DNA of 64,000 nucleotides from Leclercia adecarboxylata (lineage in GTDB: Bacteria; Pseudomonadota; Gammaproteobacteria; Enterobacterales; Enterobacteriaceae), in contig NZ_CP098325.1 in the NCBI RefSeq assembly GCF_023639785.1, positions 3,410,001 through 3,474,000 on the forward strand, read 5' to 3'. Below the pieces are notes generated by a model, which worked only from the letters and a program-made list of their open reading frames with translations, was not told where the DNA came from and did no database searches. Each line of letters begins with the position of its first letter. Within the stretch, counting starts at the first letter, position 1. Positions 37,184-46,747 of the stretch are shown piece after piece. Both the position numbers and the translations under genes were made by a program.

Positions 37184-37211
37184 TTGTCGGTGTCAGAAAA
37201 AACACCGACAA
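37184..37211 (+). promoter_or_regulatory. Hairpin between GH4 gene and sseA
   Basis: Perfect 10-bp inverted repeat TTGTCGGTGT (37184-37193) / ACACCGACAA (37202-37211) with loop CAGAAAAA. No T-run follows, so it is not a standard terminator. It may protect the PTS-GH4 mRNA end, or mark processing or attenuation ahead of sseA. It lies 31 nt before the sseA ATG, close enough to influence it. Confidence 0.55.
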
Positions 37212-37242
37212 TCCATTACTGGATTCATTTATGGAGGCAACC

Positions 37243-38085
37243 ATGTCCACCTCATATTTTGTCGCTGCCGACTGGCTGATTGAGCACAGTGAAGATCCTG
37301 AAGTCCAGATCCTCGACGCGCGCATGGCGCCGCCAGGACAGGAGCATCGTGACGTACCAGCGGAATACCGCGCCGGGCATCTGCCGGGGGCGGTATTTTT
37401 TGATATCGAAGCCCTCTCCGATCACACCTCTCCCCTGCCGCACATGATGCCGCGCCCGGAAGCCTTTGCAGTAGCCATGCGCGAGCTGGGCGTCAGCCAC
37501 GATAAGCACCTGGTAATTTACGACGAAGGGAATCTCTTCTCCGCGCCGCGTGCGTGGTGGATGCTGAAGACCTTTGGCGTGGAGAAAGTGTCGATTCTGG
37601 CAGGCGGCCTTGCGGGCTGGCAGCGGGCGGAGTTACCTCTCCAGCAGGGCGATGTCTCCCTGCCGGACGGCGATTTTGAAGCCACCTTCGATGCCGGGGC
37701 CATCAGGCGTGTCACCGACGTGCTGCTGGCCAGCCACGAACAGACCGCGCAAATTGTTGATGCCCGCCCTGCCCCGCGCTTTAACGCCGAGGCCGACGAG
37801 CCGCGTCCCGGCCTTAAGCGCGGCCATATTCCCGGCGCGCATAATGTGCCCTGGGGCGATCTGGTGTTTGAGGGCGAACTGAAAACGACCGACGAGCTGC
37901 GCGAGATTTTCGCCCGTCAGGGGGTGGATCTGCATCAGCCGATTGTTGCCAGCTGTGGTTCGGGCGTGACTGCCTGCGTGGTGATCCTGGCCCTGGCCAC
38001 CCTCGGCAAAACCGACGTCACGCTCTACGACGGCGCGTGGAGTGAATGGGGCGCCCGGGACGATCTGCCGGTTGAACCGGCGTAA
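37243..38085 (+). CDS. sseA: 3-mercaptopyruvate sulfurtransferase
   Basis: A 280-residue two-domain rhodanese-fold enzyme (E. coli 281). The active-site loop is C238-G-S-G-V-T-A, the mercaptopyruvate-type motif, in the C-terminal rhodanese domain. The start at 37243 has GGAGG 5 nt upstream and matches the E. coli N terminus (MSTTWFVGADWL). A longer frame reaching 37123 runs into the GH4 gene. It transfers sulfur from 3-mercaptopyruvate to cyanide or thiol acceptors. Unlike in E. coli it lies inside a sugar-utilisation cluster, with PTS-GH4 upstream and an RpiR gene 2 nt downstream. Confidence 0.96.
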   Translation: MSTSYFVAADWLIEHSEDPEVQILDARMAPPGQEHRDVPAEYRAGHLPGAVFFDIEALSDHTSPLPHMMPRPEAFAVAMRELGVSHDKHLVIYDEGNLFSAPRAWWMLKTFGVEKVSILAGGLAGWQRAELPLQQGDVSLPDGDFEATFDAGAIRRVTDVLLASHEQTAQIVDARPAPRFNAEADEPRPGLKRGHIPGAHNVPWGDLVFEGELKTTDELREIFARQGVDLHQPIVASCGSGVTACVVILALATLGKTDVTLYDGAWSEWGARDDLPVEPA

Positions 38086-38087
38086 TA

Positions 38088-38858
38088 ATGGATAACCGTC
38101 TGGCGACACTGTTAACGCGCGGGGAGTCATTAACCCGCGCAGAGTATCGCGTGCTGGCCCATCTGACCGGGCATCCGCTGCTGGTGGGCCACATTACGGT
38201 GCGGGAGCTGGCACAGGCGACCTTCGTCTCTACCGCCACCATTATGCGCCTGTGCCGCAAGCTGGGGTTCAGCGGCTTTAGCGAATTCACCTGGCACTGC
38301 AAGCAGCTGCTGAGCGATACGCCGCACATCACCGCCGAAACCCGCCAGCCTGCGGAACTGCCCGCCCTGTTTAATCAGTTCATCGCCAACTATCAGCAGA
38401 CCTTTCAGTGGGCGACGGCGGAAAAGCGCCGTCATTTTGCTGAACTGCTGCGGGAGAAAGAGCGTTTCTTTCTTTACGGCGCGGGCTTTTCCTACCTGTT
38501 TGCCGAGTATCTGACTAAAAAACTGCAGGTGCTGGGCAAGACGGCGTTTATCTCCGGCCCAGGCGACAGCCGCAATATATTCCTCAGCAATGCCTCGCGC
38601 TATCAGGTGTTCATCGCGGTGTCGCGCAGCGGTGAGACGGAACAGGTGCTGGATAAGGCGCGGATCGCGCAGAACGTAGGAATGACGGTGGTGGCCTTTA
38701 CCCGCGCGTCGGCGAATACCCTGGCGGGGATGGCGGATCTGCATTTTGCGCTGTACGACGAAGCGGTACATTTCGCTGCCGAAGCCGCAGGGGTGACGTC
38801 GTTTGAGTCGAACCTGGTACTGCTGATGGATTTACTGCTGCTGGAGACAACGGGGTGA
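38088..38858 (+). CDS. MurR/RpiR-family transcriptional regulator
   Basis: A 256-residue regulator. The N-terminal RpiR helix-turn-helix contains TVRELAQATFVSTATIMRLCRKLGFSGFSEF. The C-terminal SIS sugar-phosphate-binding domain has FFLYGAGFSYLFAEYLTKKL and FIAVSRSGETEQVLDKA. It begins 2 nt after the sseA stop, so it is translated from the same message. The natural target is the PTS-GH4 pair, by analogy with Bacillus GlvR (MalR), an RpiR-type regulator of a GH4/PTS operon. A phosphorylated alpha-glucoside is the probable effector. Whether it activates or represses is unknown. Confidence 0.9.
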   Translation: MDNRLATLLTRGESLTRAEYRVLAHLTGHPLLVGHITVRELAQATFVSTATIMRLCRKLGFSGFSEFTWHCKQLLSDTPHITAETRQPAELPALFNQFIANYQQTFQWATAEKRRHFAELLREKERFFLYGAGFSYLFAEYLTKKLQVLGKTAFISGPGDSRNIFLSNASRYQVFIAVSRSGETEQVLDKARIAQNVGMTVVAFTRASANTLAGMADLHFALYDEAVHFAAEAAGVTSFESNLVLLMDLLLLETTG

Positions 38859-38871
38859 AAGCTCACCCCGT
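38850..38871. terminator. Hairpin spanning the rpiR-like stop codon
   Basis: A perfect 9-bp stem ACGGGGTGA/TCACCCCGT with loop AAGC; the left arm includes the regulator's TGA. It lies between the convergent regulator gene and sseB. No T-run follows on either strand, so it is at best a weak or Rho-assisted terminator. Confidence 0.45.
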
Positions 38872-38877
38872 AGAGGT

Positions 38878-39654
38878 TCAGATAATGCGGTTGTTTTTGA
38901 AATCGCGCAGGAAACCACCCCAGCGGCGCTCATAGAACGGCGTAATGTGTTCGGTAATGAAGTGGCTGATGCCCTTCTCCCCTTTTACCACCCGGCAGAT
39001 ATCGATTGGCTCGTCGCCCGGCAGGGTGTCGGTCGCCACGCTGCCCGCAGCCTGAATGATCTCTTCAATCTCGCCATCCGCCTCAATGCCAATCAGCAGG
39101 ACCGGCTGTTCATCAGCCTGCTCTTTGATGGAGCAGAGAAACGCCCGTTTTACCGGCTTGAGGGTCTGGAAAAGCTGGGTCAGGGAGTCGATCATCTGCG
39201 CTGGCGGCTCGGCCACCTCAGACAGCAGCAGTGATTCCCCGCCCTCCAGCACCTCCTGGGTACTGAGCGGGTTGCCCTCTTCGCCAATCAGATGGCTGAT
39301 TTCGCGCGGGGTGAACTCTTTCCCGGTCGGCAGTTTGGCATTGAGAAACAGGGTTTCGCCCAGCGTCATCTCAAACAGCGTGCGCACCGGCATCACCACA
39401 AACGCCTGTTCATCTTCAACGGCTTGCTGTAAGGCTGCAAGGGAGGAGAAGAACGGGATCACCGAGGTGCCGTCATCTTTTTCCCAGTGCAGCAGATCCA
39501 GCGCGCTGTCCTCAACAACCTGTTCACCTTCCGCAGCCGTACCGGGCACCCAGACGGTGGACTCCAGCAGGGTGCGGAAAAATGCCGGACGATGGGCGGG
39601 CTCGGTGGCCGCTTTCTCCAGCAGGGTTTCTAATTCGTTTTTGGTTTCTGACAT
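38878..39654 (-). CDS. sseB: SseB protein (serine-sensitivity enhancing)
   Basis: A 258-residue cytoplasmic protein, the E. coli length. The N-terminal half fits the SseB domain (PAFFRTLLESTVWVPG, VIPFFSSLAALQQAV, LFLNAKLPTGKEFTP). The C-terminal half fits the SseB_C domain (RAFLCSIKEQADEQPVLLIGIEADGEIEEI to GGFLRDFKNNRII). Its biochemical activity is not known; in E. coli overexpression increases serine sensitivity. It is read opposite to sseA and the RpiR-type gene, as sseB lies next to pepB in E. coli. Confidence 0.95.
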   Translation of the reverse strand: MSETKNELETLLEKAATEPAHRPAFFRTLLESTVWVPGTAAEGEQVVEDSALDLLHWEKDDGTSVIPFFSSLAALQQAVEDEQAFVVMPVRTLFEMTLGETLFLNAKLPTGKEFTPREISHLIGEEGNPLSTQEVLEGGESLLLSEVAEPPAQMIDSLTQLFQTLKPVKRAFLCSIKEQADEQPVLLIGIEADGEIEEIIQAAGSVATDTLPGDEPIDICRVVKGEKGISHFITEHITPFYERRWGGFLRDFKNNRII

Positions 39655-39673
39655 AGTTTGCTACTTCACACTT

Positions 39674-39741
39674 GCCCGGCGGCGCTACGCTTGCACGGGC
39701 CTACGGGTTTTGTAGGCCGGGTAAGCGTAGCGCCACCCGGC
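39674..39741. repeat. REP pair (BIME-like) between sseB and pepB
   Basis: Two inverted REP-type units. The first (39674-39704) carries GCCCGGCGGCGCTACGCTTG and ends GGGCCTAC. Its inverted partner (39712-39741) runs from GTAGGCCGGG to GCCACCCGGC. They are separated by GGGTTTT and pair into a large hairpin. A relative of this unit occurs again at 46825-46891. Such elements sit in extragenic mRNA and bind gyrase, IHF or Pol I, or are mobilised by RAYT transposases. Here it follows pepB, read on the minus strand. Confidence 0.85.
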
Positions 39742-39749
39742 AAAAAAGA

Positions 39750-41036
39750 TTATTCAGCCGTCAGCAGGTTCGCAATAGTACGCACACCCAGACCGGTGGC
39801 GCCTGCTGACCACTGCTCAACCGCGGCTTTACGGTAGGTGGCGGAGCAGTCGATGTGCAGCCAGCCTTCACGGTAGTTCTCAACGAAGTGCGACAGGAAA
39901 CCGGCGGCGGTGCTCGCCCCTGCCGGGTAGGCTGCGCTGGCGGTGTTGTTCAGCTCGGCAAAGTTCGACGGCAGCTGGCTCCGGTGGAACTCGGCCAGCG
40001 GCAGACGCCAGAACGGTTCGTTCTCGGCGGCGGCGCTCGCCAGCAGGCGGTTTGCCAGCTTATCGTCGAAGCTGAACAGCGCGTGGTAGTCGTTACCCAG
40101 CGCGGTTTTTGCTGCCCCGGTCAGGGTTGCCATATCGATGATCAGCTCAGGTTTCTGTGCAGACGCATCGATGAGGCCATCCGCCAGCACCAGGCGGCCT
40201 TCGGCGTCGGTGTTCATCACTTCGACGTTCTTGCCGTTGCGGTAGCGAATGATGTCGCCGAGCTTAAAGGCGTTACCGCTGACCATGTTGTCCGCGCAGC
40301 ACAGGTAAAGCTTCACGCGTTTGTTCAGGCCGCGGGTGATGGCAAAGGCCAGCGCCCCGGTGATGGTGGCTGCGCCGCCCATGTCCGACTTCATGGAGTC
40401 CATGAACGCGCTCTGCTTCAGGCTGTAGCCGCCGGTGTCAAAGGTGATACCCTTCCCGACCAGGCAGGCGAACACCGGTGCCGCTTTATCACCGGTTGGG
40501 TTGTAGTCCAGCGCCAGCAGTACCGGCGGGCGCTCGGAGCCACGGCCGACGGTGTGGATGCCCATGTAGTTCTGCTCGCGCAGATCTTCGCCTTTGGTGA
40601 TGCGGTAAGACATGTTGTCGCCCGCCACGCCGCACAGCAGATCCACCGCGCGCTGCGCCAGCTGTTCCGGGCCCAGCTCTTCCGCCGGGGCGTTGATGGT
40701 ATCGCGCACCCAGTCGATGATTTTCAGGCGGCTTTCCAGCTCGGCTTTGCCGGCTTCATCGAGGTTTGCCCACTCGATTTTACGGCTGCCTTTCGGCCCT
40801 TTGTAGCCCGCCCAGAAGGCCCAGCTGCGATCGGTGTCCCAGCCAACGCCTTCCAGTAACACATGTTTGATGCCCAGACCGTCAATTTTGCGCGCCGCGC
40901 GCTGGATCAGGCCTGTATCGTCGCTGCCATTCAGGTGCAGGGTAATGCCGTCGTTATTAATGCTGTAAGTGGCTTTTTCACCCCAGCGCGCATCGGCAGG
41001 CTGAGTAGAGAGCGTAATCTTCATCGCTTCGGTCAT
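39750..41036 (-). CDS. pepB: Peptidase B (M17 leucyl aminopeptidase family)
   Basis: A 428-residue metallo-aminopeptidase (E. coli 427). The M17 signature is [14 protein letters not shown]. Two metal-site segments are seen: [12 protein letters not shown] with the catalytic Lys, and [16 protein letters not shown]. The start at 41036 ([22 protein letters not shown]) matches E. coli exactly and has AAGGA upstream; the ATG at 41060 is not conserved. It removes N-terminal residues from peptides, with broad preference. It lies downstream of iscX and may be read by transcripts from the isc operon. Confidence 0.97.
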   Translation of the reverse strand: MTEAMKITLSTQPADARWGEKATYSINNDGITLHLNGSDDTGLIQRAARKIDGLGIKHVLLEGVGWDTDRSWAFWAGYKGPKGSRKIEWANLDEAGKAELESRLKIIDWVRDTINAPAEELGPEQLAQRAVDLLCGVAGDNMSYRITKGEDLREQNYMGIHTVGRGSERPPVLLALDYNPTGDKAAPVFACLVGKGITFDTGGYSLKQSAFMDSMKSDMGGAATITGALAFAITRGLNKRVKLYLCCADNMVSGNAFKLGDIIRYRNGKNVEVMNTDAEGRLVLADGLIDASAQKPELIIDMATLTGAAKTALGNDYHALFSFDDKLANRLLASAAAENEPFWRLPLAEFHRSQLPSNFAELNNTASAAYPAGASTAAGFLSHFVENYREGWLHIDCSATYRKAAVEQWSAGATGLGVRTIANLLTAE

Positions 41037-41063
41037 TTTATTTTTCCTTATTAGCAACAAGCA

Positions 41064-41089
41064 AACGGGCCGCCTGAAGGCAGCCCGTT
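41064..41089. terminator. Hairpin between iscX and pepB
   Basis: AACGGGC (41064-41070) pairs with GCCCGTT (41083-41089), with an inner GCC/GGC stem. On the minus strand the following tract is TTGCTTGTTG, weakly U-rich, so termination of the isc transcript here would be partial. A stronger T-run lies on the plus side, where no gene needs it. Confidence 0.5.
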
Positions 41090-41095
41090 ACGTTT

Positions 41096-41296
41096 TTATT
41101 CTGCTTCGTCCAGCCAGACTAACAGAATCGCCTCCAGAATTTTTTCATTGGATGCGTTGGGATCGTCGTCAAACTCCTCCAGATCGCAAATCCACTGATG
41201 CATATCGGTGAAGCGTACGGTCTTCGGATCGAGATCCGGGTTGGCGTCGTACAGCGCCTCGCCGATTTCACGGCTGTCTGTCCACTTCAGTCCCAT
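41096..41296 (-). CDS. iscX: Fe-S cluster assembly protein IscX
   Basis: A 66-residue acidic protein, the E. coli length. The start at 41296 gives [35 protein letters not shown]. The ATG at 41356 would lie inside fdx. The DxxxW-type helix and the acidic surface ([10 protein letters not shown]) bind IscS and iron. It modulates sulfur transfer rate. It is the last gene of iscRSUA-hscBA-fdx-iscX and begins 1 nt after fdx. Confidence 0.96.
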   Translation of the reverse strand: MGLKWTDSREIGEALYDANPDLDPKTVRFTDMHQWICDLEEFDDDPNASNEKILEAILLVWLDEAE

Positions 41297-41297
41297 A

Positions 41298-41633
41298 TTA
41301 ATGCTCGCGTGCGTGGTTAAGCGTATAACGCGGAAGTTCGACCACCAGATCTTCATCGGTGACGCGTGCCTGACAGCTCAGGCGGCTTTCCGGCTCCAGA
41401 CCCCATGCTTTATCCAGCATGTCGTCTTCATCTTCCGTGCTCTCCGCCAGGGAGTCAAACCCCTCGCGGACGATGCAGTGGCAGGTTGTGCAGGCACAGG
41501 ATTTTTCACAGGCGTGTTCCACTTCGATACCGTTGCGCAGGGCAACGTTAAGGATGGTTTCGCCGGTCTCAGCTTCCAGAACTGCGCCATCCGGACAGAG
41601 GTCCGCATGTGGCAGAAAAACAATCTTTGGCAT
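41298..41633 (-). CDS. fdx: ISC-type [2Fe-2S] ferredoxin
   Basis: A 111-residue adrenodoxin-type ferredoxin, the E. coli length. The cluster ligands are seen in [12 protein letters not shown], the Cx5Cx2C pattern, with the fourth Cys in SRLSCQARV. The acidic stretch [14 protein letters not shown] is the usual partner-binding face. It donates electrons during cluster building on IscU. It is placed 1 nt after hscA (41635) and 1 nt before iscX, a tightly coupled operon end. Confidence 0.97.
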   Translation of the reverse strand: MPKIVFLPHADLCPDGAVLEAETGETILNVALRNGIEVEHACEKSCACTTCHCIVREGFDSLAESTEDEDDMLDKAWGLEPESRLSCQARVTDEDLVVELPRYTLNHAREH

Positions 41634-41634
41634 A

Positions 41635-43485
41635 TTAAACCTCGTCCACGGAGTGGCCTTTCAGCGCGGTACGGACAGACTGGTCCATACGGCGAGCGGC
41701 GAACTCCTGGGTTTGTTTATCAACGTTTTTAATCGCTTGTTCTATGGCGTCGGTGTCATCGCCTTCGGCTACCGCAATCAGATGTGCGACGGCGTCGTCA
41801 ATGGCCTGACGTTCAGCGGCGCTTAGCAGCGCGGCATCAGCAGTGAGTGCGCTGTTCAGGCTTTCCAGCACGCGTGCGGCTTCCACTTTCTGTTCGGCCA
41901 GCATACGCGCCTTCACATCCTGTTCGGCGTAGCTCATTGAATCCTGAATCATGGTGGCGATCTCGTTATCGGTCAGACCGTAGGACGGTTTCACCTGAAT
42001 GGAGGATTCGACACCGGTCGATTTTTCCATCGCCGTGACGCTCAGCAGGCCGTCCGCATCTACCTGGAAGGTGACGCGGATATGCGCTCCGCCCGCAGGC
42101 AGCGCCGGAATGCCGCGCAGCGCGAAACGCGCCAGCGAACGGCAGTCCTGAACCAGCTCGCGCTCGCCCTGCAGCACGTGGATGGACATCGCGGTCTGGC
42201 CGTCCTTAAAGGTGGTGAACTCCTGCGCGCGCGCCACCGGAATGGTGGTGTTACGCGGGATCACTTTCTCCACCAGGCCGCCCATGGTTTCTAAACCAAG
42301 CGACAGCGGGATGACGTCCAGCAGCAGCATTTCGCTGTCCGGCTTGTTGCCGACCAGAATATCGGCCTGGATAGCGGCGCCAATGGCAACCACTTTATCC
42401 GGATCGATGGAGGTCAACGGCGTGCGGCCAAAGAACTCGCCTACGCGCTCACGCACCAGCGGAACGCGGGTTGAACCGCCAACCATGACCACATCCAGCA
42501 CCTCTTCTGCCTCCACGCCCGCATCTTTCAGCGCGCGACGGCAGGCCAGCAGAGTACGTTTCACCAGCGGGGCAATCAATTCATTGAACTGCTCGCGGGT
42601 GATGTCGCCTTTCCAGCCCGCAACCTCAACGGTGACGGAGGCGGCATCGCTGAGGGCGATTTTGGCAGCAATAGCAGCATCCAGCACCTGACGTTGCACA
42701 CGCGCATCACTACGATCGTTTATGCCCGCCAGCGCACAGATATGATCCGCCAGCAGATGGTCGAAGTCGTCGCCGCCAAGGGCAGAATCGCCACCGGTGG
42801 CCAGCACTTCGAACACCCCGCGGCTCAGGCGCAGAATAGAAATATCAAAGGTGCCGCCGCCAAGGTCGAAGACCGCGATCGTTCCTTCCTGACCGGAGTC
42901 CAGGCCATAGGCAATCGCCGCAGCGGTCGGTTCGTTGAGCAGGCGCAGCACGTGCAGGCCCGCCAGACGCGCGGCGTCTTTGGTGCCCTGACGCTGGGCG
43001 TCATCGAAATAGGCCGGAACGGTGATCACGACGCCATCGAGTTCGCCTGAAAGCGTCGCAGTCGCGCGGGCGGCCAGCGCCTTGAGGATATCGGCAGAAA
43101 CGCGGATCGGGTTCAGTAATCCCGCGGCGGTGGCGATCATCGGCAGGCCATTTTCACTGGCCTGGAGCTGATACGGCAGATGCGGGTAACGGCTCTGGAT
43201 ATCCGCCAGCGAGCGGCCCATCATTCGTTTTACCGAGCTGATGGTATTGGCTGGATCCTGAGCGGCGTTGGTGCGGGCATCATAGCCCACGCTGTGGCCC
43301 TGGGACTGATAGTGGACCACAGAAGGCAGCAGGTGCTGACCCTGCGCATCCGCCAGCGTTTCAGCCTGGCCGCTGCGCACGGTCGCCACCAGCGAGTTGG
43401 TGGTGCCTAAGTCGATGCCCACCGCCAGACGACGCTGGTGCGGTGCGGCACTTAAGCCCGGCTCACTAATTTGTAATAAGGCCAT
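41635..43485 (-). CDS. hscA: Hsp70-type chaperone HscA
   Basis: A 616-residue specialised Hsp70, the E. coli length. The nucleotide-binding domain starts [15 protein letters not shown] and contains [16 protein letters not shown] and [14 protein letters not shown]. The substrate-binding domain follows from about residue 390, with a helical lid at the end. HscA recognises the LPPVK motif of IscU, visible in the iscU product here, and drives cluster transfer with HscB. It is 14 nt after hscB in the operon. Confidence 0.98.
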   Translation of the reverse strand: MALLQISEPGLSAAPHQRRLAVGIDLGTTNSLVATVRSGQAETLADAQGQHLLPSVVHYQSQGHSVGYDARTNAAQDPANTISSVKRMMGRSLADIQSRYPHLPYQLQASENGLPMIATAAGLLNPIRVSADILKALAARATATLSGELDGVVITVPAYFDDAQRQGTKDAARLAGLHVLRLLNEPTAAAIAYGLDSGQEGTIAVFDLGGGTFDISILRLSRGVFEVLATGGDSALGGDDFDHLLADHICALAGINDRSDARVQRQVLDAAIAAKIALSDAASVTVEVAGWKGDITREQFNELIAPLVKRTLLACRRALKDAGVEAEEVLDVVMVGGSTRVPLVRERVGEFFGRTPLTSIDPDKVVAIGAAIQADILVGNKPDSEMLLLDVIPLSLGLETMGGLVEKVIPRNTTIPVARAQEFTTFKDGQTAMSIHVLQGERELVQDCRSLARFALRGIPALPAGGAHIRVTFQVDADGLLSVTAMEKSTGVESSIQVKPSYGLTDNEIATMIQDSMSYAEQDVKARMLAEQKVEAARVLESLNSALTADAALLSAAERQAIDDAVAHLIAVAEGDDTDAIEQAIKNVDKQTQEFAARRMDQSVRTALKGHSVDEV

Positions 43486-43499
43486 AATCGCTTCCGAAA

Positions 43500-44015
43500 T
43501 TAAAAATCGAGCAGCTTTTCTTCGAGTTGTTCAGCGCTGCTTCGCAGTTTATCGAGAAAACGCAGCTTGCGTACACTGTCCGCCGCCACGTCCCACGTCT
43601 CGTTATTCAATTGGTCAACCATCTGCTGATGGCGGGTATCAAACATGCCTTTTACGCGCTTAATAAAGCGCTCAAGACGGGCTTCGTCTTTGGCGTGTTC
43701 GATCTCATCCAGCTCTTCGCGAAGCTCCAGCTGTTCCATCAGGAACGCGGTGTCGCGAACGGTGTGTTGCTCACTGGAGAGGTCAAACCCGTGGCGCGAC
43801 AGCAGATATTCTGCCCGGCTCAGCGGGTTGCGCAGGGTTTGCCACGCCTGATTGATGGTCGCAGAGTGCTGCACCGCCGCCAGTTGTTCCGCCTGCGTGC
43901 CGCTGGCGAATTTATCCGGGTGATACTGACGTTGCAGATCCTGGAAACGGGCCGCCAGCGCCTGAGTATCAATTTCATACCCGGCTGGTAACCCAAAGAG
44001 GGTGAAGTAATCCAT
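43500..44015 (-). CDS. hscB: J-domain co-chaperone HscB
   Basis: A 171-residue protein, the E. coli length. The N-terminal J domain has the HPDKF variant of HPD ([12 protein letters not shown]), opening with [20 protein letters not shown]. The C-terminal three-helix domain (about 85-171) binds IscU. It stimulates the ATPase of HscA. The ATG is at 44015. A gap of 77 nt to iscA is the largest inside the operon apart from iscR-iscS. Confidence 0.97.
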   Translation of the reverse strand: MDYFTLFGLPAGYEIDTQALAARFQDLQRQYHPDKFASGTQAEQLAAVQHSATINQAWQTLRNPLSRAEYLLSRHGFDLSSEQHTVRDTAFLMEQLELREELDEIEHAKDEARLERFIKRVKGMFDTRHQQMVDQLNNETWDVAADSVRKLRFLDKLRSSAEQLEEKLLDF

Positions 44016-44092
44016 AACAATCTCAGGGTTAGCTGATTAAAGCAAACCCCACACACAGCCTGGCTGCGGTGGGGTTAACAGGTGATGCGCAA

Positions 44093-44416
44093 TTATACGT
44101 GGAAGCTTTCGCCGCAGCCGCACTCGTCTTTCACGTTCGGGTTAGTAAACTTAAACCCTTCGTTGAGGCCTTCTTTTACAAAGTCCAGCTGAGTGCCGTT
44201 CAGAAACTGCAGGCTTTTACCATCGACCACCACCTTCACGCCTTTGTCTTCGAACACGGTATCTTCCGCCGCGGGTTCGTCAACAAACTCCAGTACGTAC
44301 GCCATACCGGAACAGCCGGAGGTGCGTACACCCAGTCGCAGGCCAAAGCCTTTGCCACGGTTTGCCAGAAAGGAGCTTACTCGCGCGGCAGCGCTGTCGC
44401 TAAGGGTAATCGACAT
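44093..44416 (-). CDS. iscA: A-type Fe-S carrier IscA
   Basis: A 107-residue A-type carrier, the E. coli length. The three conserved cysteines are present in [10 protein letters not shown] and the C-terminal CGCGESF motif. It accepts or carries iron or clusters to targets. It follows iscU by 15 nt. Confidence 0.98.
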   Translation of the reverse strand: MSITLSDSAAARVSSFLANRGKGFGLRLGVRTSGCSGMAYVLEFVDEPAAEDTVFEDKGVKVVVDGKSLQFLNGTQLDFVKEGLNEGFKFTNPNVKDECGCGESFHV

Positions 44417-44431
44417 AACAACCTCAACTAA

Positions 44432-44818
44432 TTATTTTGCTTCACGTTTGCTTTTGTAATCCGCGATTGCGGCTTTGATCGCATCTTCCGCCAGGATAGA
44501 GCAGTGAATTTTTACCGGCGGCAGTTCGAGCTCATCAGCAATATCGGTATTTTTAATCGCCTGCGCTTCGTCCAGAGACTTGCCCTTCACCCACTCGGTG
44601 ACCAGGGAGCTGGAAGCGATTGCAGAACCGCAACCGTAGGTCTTGAAGCGCGCGTCTTCAATGATACCTTCATTGTTGACTTTAATCTGCAACTTCATTA
44701 CGTCGCCACAGGCTGGTGCACCCACCATGCCGCTGCCCACGCTGTCGTCGCTGTTGTCGAAAGAACCTACGTTACGTGGATTCTCGTAATGATCGATAAC
44801 TTTTTCGCTGTATGCCAT
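44432..44818 (-). CDS. iscU: Fe-S cluster scaffold IscU
   Basis: A 128-residue scaffold, the E. coli length. Cluster cysteines are seen in GAPACGDVM, YGCGSA and KIHCSILA, with the HscA recognition motif LPPVK just before the last. It assembles [2Fe-2S] and [4Fe-4S] clusters with sulfur from IscS. It lies 23 nt after iscS. Confidence 0.98.
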   Translation of the reverse strand: MAYSEKVIDHYENPRNVGSFDNSDDSVGSGMVGAPACGDVMKLQIKVNNEGIIEDARFKTYGCGSAIASSSLVTEWVKGKSLDEAQAIKNTDIADELELPPVKIHCSILAEDAIKAAIADYKSKREAK

Positions 44819-44841
44819 GCTGAATTCTCCTTATAAACCGA

Positions 44842-46056
44842 TTAGTGATGTGACCATTCAATGCTGTTCAAATCCACGCCTTCTTTGAACATTTCCCACA
44901 GTGGAGAAAGTTCACGCAGACGGCCAATAGAGTTGCGAACCAGTTGGATGGTGTAGTCAATCTCTTCATCGGTAGTGAAACGACCTAAAGAGAAACGGAT
45001 AGAGCTGTGTGCCAGTTCATCAGTCATGCCCAGCGCACGCAGTACGTAGGACGGCTCCAGGCTTGCGGAGGTACACGCAGAACCGGAAGAGACGGCCAGG
45101 TCTTTCAGCGCCATGATCAGCGACTCGCCTTCAACATAGTTGAAGCTGACGTTGAGGATGTTCGGTGCGCCCTGCTCGAGATCGCCGTTCAGATAGACTT
45201 CTTCCATATCTTTCACGCCTTCCCACAGACGGTTGCGCAGCGTACGCAGGCGCGCCATCTCGGTTTCCATCTCTTCTTTGGCGATACGGTAGGCTTCACC
45301 CATGCCCACGATCTGGTGAACAGGCAGGGTACCGGAACGCATGCCGCGCTCGTGACCGCCGCCGTGCATCTGGGATTCAATGCGGATACGTGGCTTACGA
45401 CGCACGTACAGCGCGCCGATACCTTTCGGGCCATAGATTTTGTGGCCGGAGAAGGACATCAGATCCACTTTCAGCTGGCTCAGATCGATAGGCAGTTTGC
45501 CCACGCTCTGGGTCGCATCAACGTGATAGATGATGCCGCGCGCACGGCACAGTTCGCCGATAGTCGCGATATCCTGCACCACGCCGATTTCGTTGTTCAC
45601 GTGCATGATGGAGACCAGAATGGTGTCGTCACGCATTGCCGCTTCGAGCTCTTTCAGGTCGATGATACCGTTGCGCTGCGGCGCGAGGTAGGTGACTTCA
45701 AAGCCTTCACGCTCGAGCTGGCGACAGGTGTCCAGCACGGCTTTGTGTTCGGTTTTGCTGGTGATGATGTGCTTGCCTTTTTTCTGATAGAAATTAGCTG
45801 CACCTTTGATCGCCAGGTTATCGGATTCGGTTGCGCCTGAGGTGAAAACAATTTCACGCGGATCGGCACCAACCAGCTCAGCAATCTGATTACGGGCGAT
45901 ATCGACCGCCTCTTCAGCATGCCAGCCAAAACGGTGTGAACGGGAAGCCGGGTTACCAAAGTTTCCGTCCAGGGTCAGACACTGCATCATTTTCTCGGCA
46001 ACACGCGGGTCCACCGGCGTGGTTGCGGAGTAATCGAGATAGATCGGTAATTTCAT
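44842..46056 (-). CDS. iscS: Cysteine desulfurase IscS
   Basis: A 404-residue PLP enzyme, the E. coli length. The PLP-binding Lys lies in [14 protein letters not shown]. The catalytic Cys loop is [16 protein letters not shown]. The N-terminal [20 protein letters not shown] is characteristic. It takes sulfur from cysteine for IscU, TusA, ThiI and others. In E. coli the iscR-iscS gap (here 117 nt) carries the RyhB pairing and cleavage-control region; the same gap is kept. Confidence 0.98.
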   Translation of the reverse strand: MKLPIYLDYSATTPVDPRVAEKMMQCLTLDGNFGNPASRSHRFGWHAEEAVDIARNQIAELVGADPREIVFTSGATESDNLAIKGAANFYQKKGKHIITSKTEHKAVLDTCRQLEREGFEVTYLAPQRNGIIDLKELEAAMRDDTILVSIMHVNNEIGVVQDIATIGELCRARGIIYHVDATQSVGKLPIDLSQLKVDLMSFSGHKIYGPKGIGALYVRRKPRIRIESQMHGGGHERGMRSGTLPVHQIVGMGEAYRIAKEEMETEMARLRTLRNRLWEGVKDMEEVYLNGDLEQGAPNILNVSFNYVEGESLIMALKDLAVSSGSACTSASLEPSYVLRALGMTDELAHSSIRFSLGRFTTDEEIDYTIQLVRNSIGRLRELSPLWEMFKEGVDLNSIEWSHH

Positions 46057-46173
46057 TGCTCTTTAAACTCCGTACATCGCTTCAATGCAAGGAATCAGGC
46101 AACCGGCTGGATGTACGACCGAGTACACGGGGCGAGTCTTCGCCCCGGCCTGATTCTGAAATACTTTTTTTTA

Positions 46174-46665
46174 TTAGGCGCGCAGTTTAACGTCGATTGC
46201 GTCTTGCGCGCGGGTGCTGCGTTGTGAATCGTGGCTATGCTGACGACCAGATACATCCAGAACTTCCTGGTTGTTCACCAGTTCACCGAGGGTGATGTTG
46301 TTCAGGAAGCCGGTCAGACGGTCGCTCAGATCGCGCCACAGCGCGTGAGTCAGGCACTTATCGCCGCCCTGACAGCCGCCTTTACCCTGGCAACGGGTCG
46401 CGTCGACGGATTCGTCAACTGCGCTGATCACTTCGCCAACAGCAATACTGCCCGCGTCTTTACCTAACAGATAACCACCGCCAGGACCGCGAACGCTGGA
46501 AACCAGGCCATTCTTACGCAGTCGGGAGAAAAGCTGTTCCAGATAAGAGAGGGAGATTCCCTGACGTTCAGAAATATCAGCCAATGGAACCGGGCCCGCT
46601 TCGGAGTTGAGCGCAACGTCCAGCATCGCGGTCACGGCATAACGCCCTTTAGATGTCAGTCTCAT
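46174..46665 (-). CDS. iscR: Rrf2-family Fe-S regulator IscR
   Basis: A 163-residue regulator (E. coli 162). The N-terminal winged helix ([19 protein letters not shown] and [25 protein letters not shown]) is followed by the three cluster cysteines in [13 protein letters not shown], with the nearby His of LTHALW completing the [2Fe-2S] ligands. Holo-IscR represses its own promoter through type 1 sites, two of which are visible upstream. It is first in the isc operon. Confidence 0.98.
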   Translation of the reverse strand: MRLTSKGRYAVTAMLDVALNSEAGPVPLADISERQGISLSYLEQLFSRLRKNGLVSSVRGPGGGYLLGKDAGSIAVGEVISAVDESVDATRCQGKGGCQGGDKCLTHALWRDLSDRLTGFLNNITLGELVNNQEVLDVSGRQHSHDSQRSTRAQDAIDVKLRA

Positions 46666-46747
46666 GTCTTACTTAACCTCAAACTCGCCCCTGCCCGGGG
46701 TTTTTTATTGTAAAGTGGGGGTATTGCATAGCAGGGCCAAGTCTGAC

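Noticed and set aside
37154..37242. RyfA small RNA expected upstream of sseA from E. coli gene order
   Set aside because: The gap is only 89 nt and shows one hairpin; no sequence I could recognise as RyfA is present.
46686..46708. GC-rich inverted repeat in the iscR leader as a terminator
   Set aside because: The T-run follows on the plus strand, where no transcript needs to end; on the iscR strand it precedes the start codon and is probably just a leader structure.
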